From assembly GCF_000001735.4 (NCBI RefSeq), contig NC_003076.8, positions 4,836,001 through 4,900,000 on the forward strand: a stretch of DNA of 64,000 nucleotides, in the 5' to 3' direction. Below the pieces are notes generated by a model. It saw nothing but the letters and a program-made list of their open reading frames with translations. It did not search any database and was not told the origin of the DNA. The position numbers and the translations under genes were made by a program. This stretch comes from Arabidopsis thaliana. Its lineage: Eukaryota > Streptophyta > Magnoliopsida > Brassicales > Brassicaceae. Shown piece by piece: positions 59,966 to 64,000 of the stretch (its first letter is position 1; the number at the start of each line of letters is the position of its first letter).

Positions 59966-61682
59966 ATGGAGATGGTTAGGCTGTCAAAGTTGATGTTTAC
60001 GTTTTGTATTGCCGTTCTAATTCCGACCATTCGAGGTAACATTTCTGAGCTGGACGAGTATTGGTCGCAACGAGCCGACGAAGCCAGAGAATTCACTCTT
60101 CAAGCTTACCATTCTGATCCTTACGAAATCGTCGATCACTTTCACGAGCGTCACTACGAGTAAGTCAAGTCAATATATGATTTTGAACCTAAAAACATTA
60201 CTAATATTGATTCAATTGTTTATTATCTGATAGCTAAAAAGTCTTTGGCCTTACTATTTCTGTTTTGGTGTATATATGTATATAGCAACTCTACTGATGT
60301 TACAACGCCTGAGGAAGATGGTGATGCGAAGCCCGAAGAGGAGGAAAAAGAGTTCATTGAAATGCTCGGAAGCTCGACGAACAGCACCAGACGAAGCCTA
60401 AGAGGTAAAGGCAAGGGAAAATGGAGTAAGCTAAAGGGACCTTGTACCGCAAGTAACCCCATAGATAAATGTTGGCGTTGCCGATCGGATTGGGCTAAGC
60501 GTCGGAAGAAGCTTACACGTTGTGTCCGAGGGTTTGGTCACAGGACGACCGGAGGAAAACGAGGACGCATCTATGTGGTTACAAGCAACCTCGACGAAGA
60601 CATGGTGAACCCTAAACCGGGGACATTGCGTCATGCCGTGATTCAGAAGGAACCTCTGTGGATCATTTTCAAGAACGATATGAGCATTCGGTTAAACCAA
60701 GAGCTTCTGATTAATAGCCACAAGACTATCGATGCACGAGGAGCTAATGTCCATGTAGCCCATGGCGCAGGGATCACAATGCAGTTTGTGAAAAATGTCG
60801 TCATCCATGGACTGCATATTCACCACATTTCTGAGAGTAGCGGTGGTATGATCCGAGACTCTGTAGACCATTTCGGAATGAGGACTAGAGCTGATGGAGA
60901 TGGTCTATCGATTTATGGTTCGTCTAACATTTGGCTTGACCATATCTCGATGTCGAAATGTCAAGATGGACTCATCGATGCCATTGTTGGATCCACTGGC
61001 ATTACAATCTCCAACTCCCACTTCACTCACCACAACGATGTAAGCATTCGTCAAATTTTCCATAAAATTCTATCTAATGCTCATTGATATCAACCACTAC
61101 ATTTGCATTTTCGGGGATATTTGTTTATGTAGGTGATGTTGCTTGGTGCTCAAAACACGAATGAAGCGGACAAACATATGCAAGTCACAGTGGCTTATAA
61201 CCATTTTGGTAAAGGACTTGTACAGAGAATGCCTAGGATCCGATGGGGATTTGTTCATGTTGTGAACAACGACTACACTCATTGGGAGCTTTACGCGATC
61301 GGAGGTAGTCAAGGTCCTACGATTCTCAGCCATGGAAACCGATTCATAGCTCCTCCACACAAACCGCATTACAGAGAGGTGAAAATTGGGTTACATATTG
61401 CACCAAATAAAAGTTTAGGTATGAATTTGTAAACTTATAAAATTTTAATAAACGCAGGTGACAAAGAGAGATTATGCTTCGGAGGACGAGTGGAAACACT
61501 GGAACTGGAGATCTGATAAAGATGTATTCATGAACGGTGCTTATTTCAGACAATCTGGTAATCCTCAATACAAATGTGCACACACAAGACAACAAATGAT
61601 CAAACCGAAAAATGGATTGGCTGTTTCAAAGCTGACCAAATATGCCGGAGCACTTGATTGCAGAGTCGGGAGACGCTGTTAG
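59966..61682 (+). CDS. Pectate lyase (PL1), secreted, LAT59-like
   Basis: Cleaves de-esterified pectin in the cell wall by beta-elimination. Four exons: 59966-60159, 60286-61039, 61133-61378 and 61458-61682, giving 472 residues. A signal peptide covers about residues 1-24 ([16 protein letters not shown]). An N-terminal Pec_lyase_N-type segment ([21 protein letters not shown]) is found in pollen/anther members. The PL1 beta-helix shows [20 protein letters not shown] and [13 protein letters not shown] (calcium Asp residues), and [20 protein letters not shown] with the catalytic Arg. All key residues appear present. The next gene is in the same orientation; PIN8 is divergent. Confidence 0.93.
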
Positions 61683-62813
61683 AAAATTTCTTTTAATTTA
61701 CTATTGATGTTTTAAGGGAAAGACAATTTTTTCAACATTTTGATTTTTTGCTTCTAATCTAGTTCAGGAAATAAATAATTTCAGGGGTGAAAATGATTAA
61801 AAAAAAATTCTAATTTGTAAAGTTATTTTTTGTGTTATGAAAACAAGTTATATAAAGAGTAAGCCATAACAGCTGGTTCTTGTAATACATAATTCACATT
61901 TTGTTTGTTAAACAACCAAAACTAAATCATCAAATACTTTTTTTTGGATTCAAATCTGCATAAAACATGCTGGTAAACAAAAATATAATGATAATGATAT
62001 TAGAGGTTTTTAGACATTATGATATGTTTTTCTTAATATCATATCATTAGAATCATATAATCAACATCTTCTGATTTGTTATGTGCTTAATTGCTTTATT
62101 GTCAAAGATCTCAACTATAAATGACAATTATACTGCATGACAAAAATAAGATATACACAAATAATATTGCCAAAGATAACAAGTGATACCAAAACAAATA
62201 TTTATCAATGAAAAGAGAAAAAGAAATAACAAAAACAAAGATTCCTAGTACTCATTCCCATATAATCCGGTGAAGAAAAAAAGATTTCAGGGTCAAAGAC
62301 GACATTTTTAAATTATGTATATCAAAGTAAACAACACACAAAACAATCCTATGATTTTAACATATTTCAAATTAAATACATGTATTTTTATTTGTCAAAT
62401 TTATATAAATGAATCTATGAAATTGACAAATTATGAGTGAAATAGTAATTCAGCCAGTGTAAGTAAATAAAACAAATCTAATAAACCGGCTATTTATAAC
62501 CAACCGGGTTAGAGTAAACCGATAAAACATATGATAATATTTTAATAAAGTGTATGTGTTTCCAAATTTGCCCCTTTGCGAAGACCGAAACGGATAAAAA
62601 AAGAATCCGCTGTTTGAAAAAAACACAGCCCATAGGAAACAAAAGAATGGCCCCTGGTTTTGTAATCGATAATGGTATAATCCTCTTTTCTTATTTTTCC
62701 CTGTTTTTATATCTCATTCTTATTCTTCTTAAATCCATTCCCAGATTCACACTTTTGATTTCGTGATACACTGTTACATTTTATTTTTTTTTGTTGGGTT
62801 TGGTGAGACTTTT
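61683..62813. other. Intergenic region with PCO1 promoter and leader
   Basis: Pectate lyase 3' UTR, AT-rich spacer, then a GC-richer patch at about 62480-62530 with repeated AAACCGG/AACCGGG motifs (AAACCGGC near 62484, CCAACCGGG near 62501, AAACCG near 62516). These resemble but do not exactly match the hypoxia-responsive promoter element that PCO1 is known to use. The leader is T-rich. Confidence 0.45.
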
Positions 62814-64000
62814 ATGGGGTTTGAGATGAAACCAGAGAAAGAGGTTTTGGAATTGATTTCTAGTAAGAATCAATGCAAGTCTAATCCCAATTCTGTGAAG
62901 AAGAAGAACAAAAACAAGAATAAGAAGATGATGATGACGTGGCGACGGAAGAAGATTGATTCCCCGGCGGATGGGATCACGGCGGTGCGGCGGTTGTTTA
63001 ATACTTGCAAGGAAGTGTTCTCTAATGGTGGTCCTGGTGTTATTCCTTCTGAAGATAAAATCCAACAGCTACGAGAGATTCTTGGTATACAATTTTTATC
63101 AGTTTTCTGAATTCCTTGTTCTGGGTTTCCATAAAGTTTTGATTTTTGATTGGATTTTGGTTTATAGACGATATGAAACCAGAGGATGTCGGTTTAACTC
63201 CGACCATGCCGTATTTCCGACCAAACTCCGGAGTCGAAGCTCGGTCTTCGCCACCAATAACGTATCTGCATCTACACCAGTGTGATCAATTCTCGGTAAA
63301 TTCCACTACAAACACTCTCTCACTTGTATTGTTCTCTTTCTTGTGGTATAAGTAATCATGGTTAGGGTTTTATCGCAGATTGGGATTTTCTGTTTGCCAC
63401 CTTCTGGTGTTATTCCTCTTCATAACCATCCAGGGATGACAGTTTTTAGTAAGCTTCTCTTTGGTACAATGCACATCAAGTCATATGATTGGGTGGTTGA
63501 TGCTCCAAGTAAGTTTACTTTCGTCCCAAGAAAACTTTTGTGAGCTCTGAAACTTGTTTGTCGTTGTTACCTTGCAGTGATTTCTGGTTGGCTTATTAGG
63601 GTTCATTAGATATTCGACTGTGCATTGTGATAGAAGTAACAAAAGGAAATCACTTTATTAACTTTTTATCTTGAAGATCAAATATCCCAATTTAGCTAAA
63701 CATTATAGGCTCTTGATTGGTAATACCCGAAAGTGGTGAATGAAGTGACATAGTGTGATGAACTTTTTTACGTGTTGAATTTTCATGATTTAGAACATTC
63801 ATTTATATACTATTTACGCAGTGTTACCAAACAAAGCAGTAATACTACTCTCTGTTTTAGACTTCATGATAGTAAAATGAGGAAATTGATTTTTTTCTGT
63901 CTTATCTCAAATGCAGTGAGAGATTCAAAAACCAGGCTAGCGAAATTGAAGGTGGATTCAACATTCACCGCGCCATGTAACGCCTCGATTTTGTACCCGG
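62814..64000 (+). CDS. PCO1: Plant cysteine oxidase, 5' part (runs off the window)
   Basis: An iron thiol dioxygenase that oxidises the N-terminal Cys of group VII ERF factors, so they are degraded when oxygen is present. Exons seen: 62814-63084, 63178-63295, 63379-63508, and 63917 to the window end. The start [17 protein letters not shown] is followed by a Lys/Asn-rich basic stretch, LFNTCKEVF, and the cupin core [20 protein letters not shown], whose two His residues bind iron. The third iron His lies beyond the edge. Hypoxia induction is known for this gene. PCO1 rather than PCO2 by position and recalled sequence. Confidence 0.92.

Noticed and set aside
1-64000. CRISPR arrays, operons, ribosome binding sites, virus-derived elements
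   Set aside because: The window is plant nuclear DNA; no regularly spaced repeats, no capsid, polymerase or integrase-like reading frames and no long terminal repeats were seen.

Overview
The window reads as plant nuclear DNA from Arabidopsis thaliana: AT-rich intergenic DNA, short GT-AG introns, and proteins I recognise residue by residue. From memory it corresponds to the short arm of chromosome 5, about At5g14950 to At5g15120. No database was available, so gene names rest on recall plus the motifs given. I see no virus-derived element, no intact transposon, no rRNA and no convincing tRNA.

Layout. 1-6 kb: Golgi alpha-mannosidase II (minus). 8-10.4 kb: atypical E2F DEL2 (plus). 11.4-12.8 kb: plastid DUF760 protein. 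13.6-14.6 kb: monoacylglycerol-lipase-like hydrolase. 14.8-17 kb: WPP-domain-associated coiled-coil protein. 17.4-19.2 kb: two tandem ECA1-like secreted Cys-rich peptides, with a truncated copy of the coiled-coil gene's tail and a patchwork filler between them. 21.2-23 kb: mitochondrial-type PPR protein. 23.4-29.6 kb: SIN3-like co-repressor SNL2 (minus). 30-35.3 kb: a site II/telobox promoter facing a cluster of box C/D snoRNAs, then three head-to-tail partial copies of the SNL2 5' end, each encoding a lone PAH1 domain, interleaved with decayed snoRNA copies. 35.8-37.5 kb: glucuronosyltransferase GLCAT14B. 38.5-39.8 kb: a LOB-domain gene that looks frame-shifted. 40.9-49.6 kb: inositol pyrophosphate kinase/phosphatase VIH1. 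50.4-52.6 kb: receptor-like cytoplasmic kinase PBL34. 52.8-53.3 kb: peptidyl-tRNA hydrolase gene fragment. 53.6-55.4 kb: VDAC3. 56.2-57.9 kb: auxin carrier PIN8. 60-61.7 kb: pollen-type pectate lyase. 62.8 kb to the edge: plant cysteine oxidase PCO1 (5' part only).

The genes do not form one pathway. DEL2, SNL2, VIH1, PBL34, VDAC3 and the pectate lyase have, from memory, their closest paralogues in the same neighbourhood of chromosome 3 (At3g01270-At3g01330), so the window is one half of an old segmental duplication with other genes interspersed. The most interesting parts are (1) the snoRNA/PAH1 tandem array beside SNL2, (2) the filler DNA at the ECA1 duplication junction, assembled from pieces 3 kb downstream and 5 kb upstream, (3) an intronic duplication in DEL2 that copies a splice donor, and (4) the LOB gene, with a frame change and a tiny poly(A) retro-insertion.
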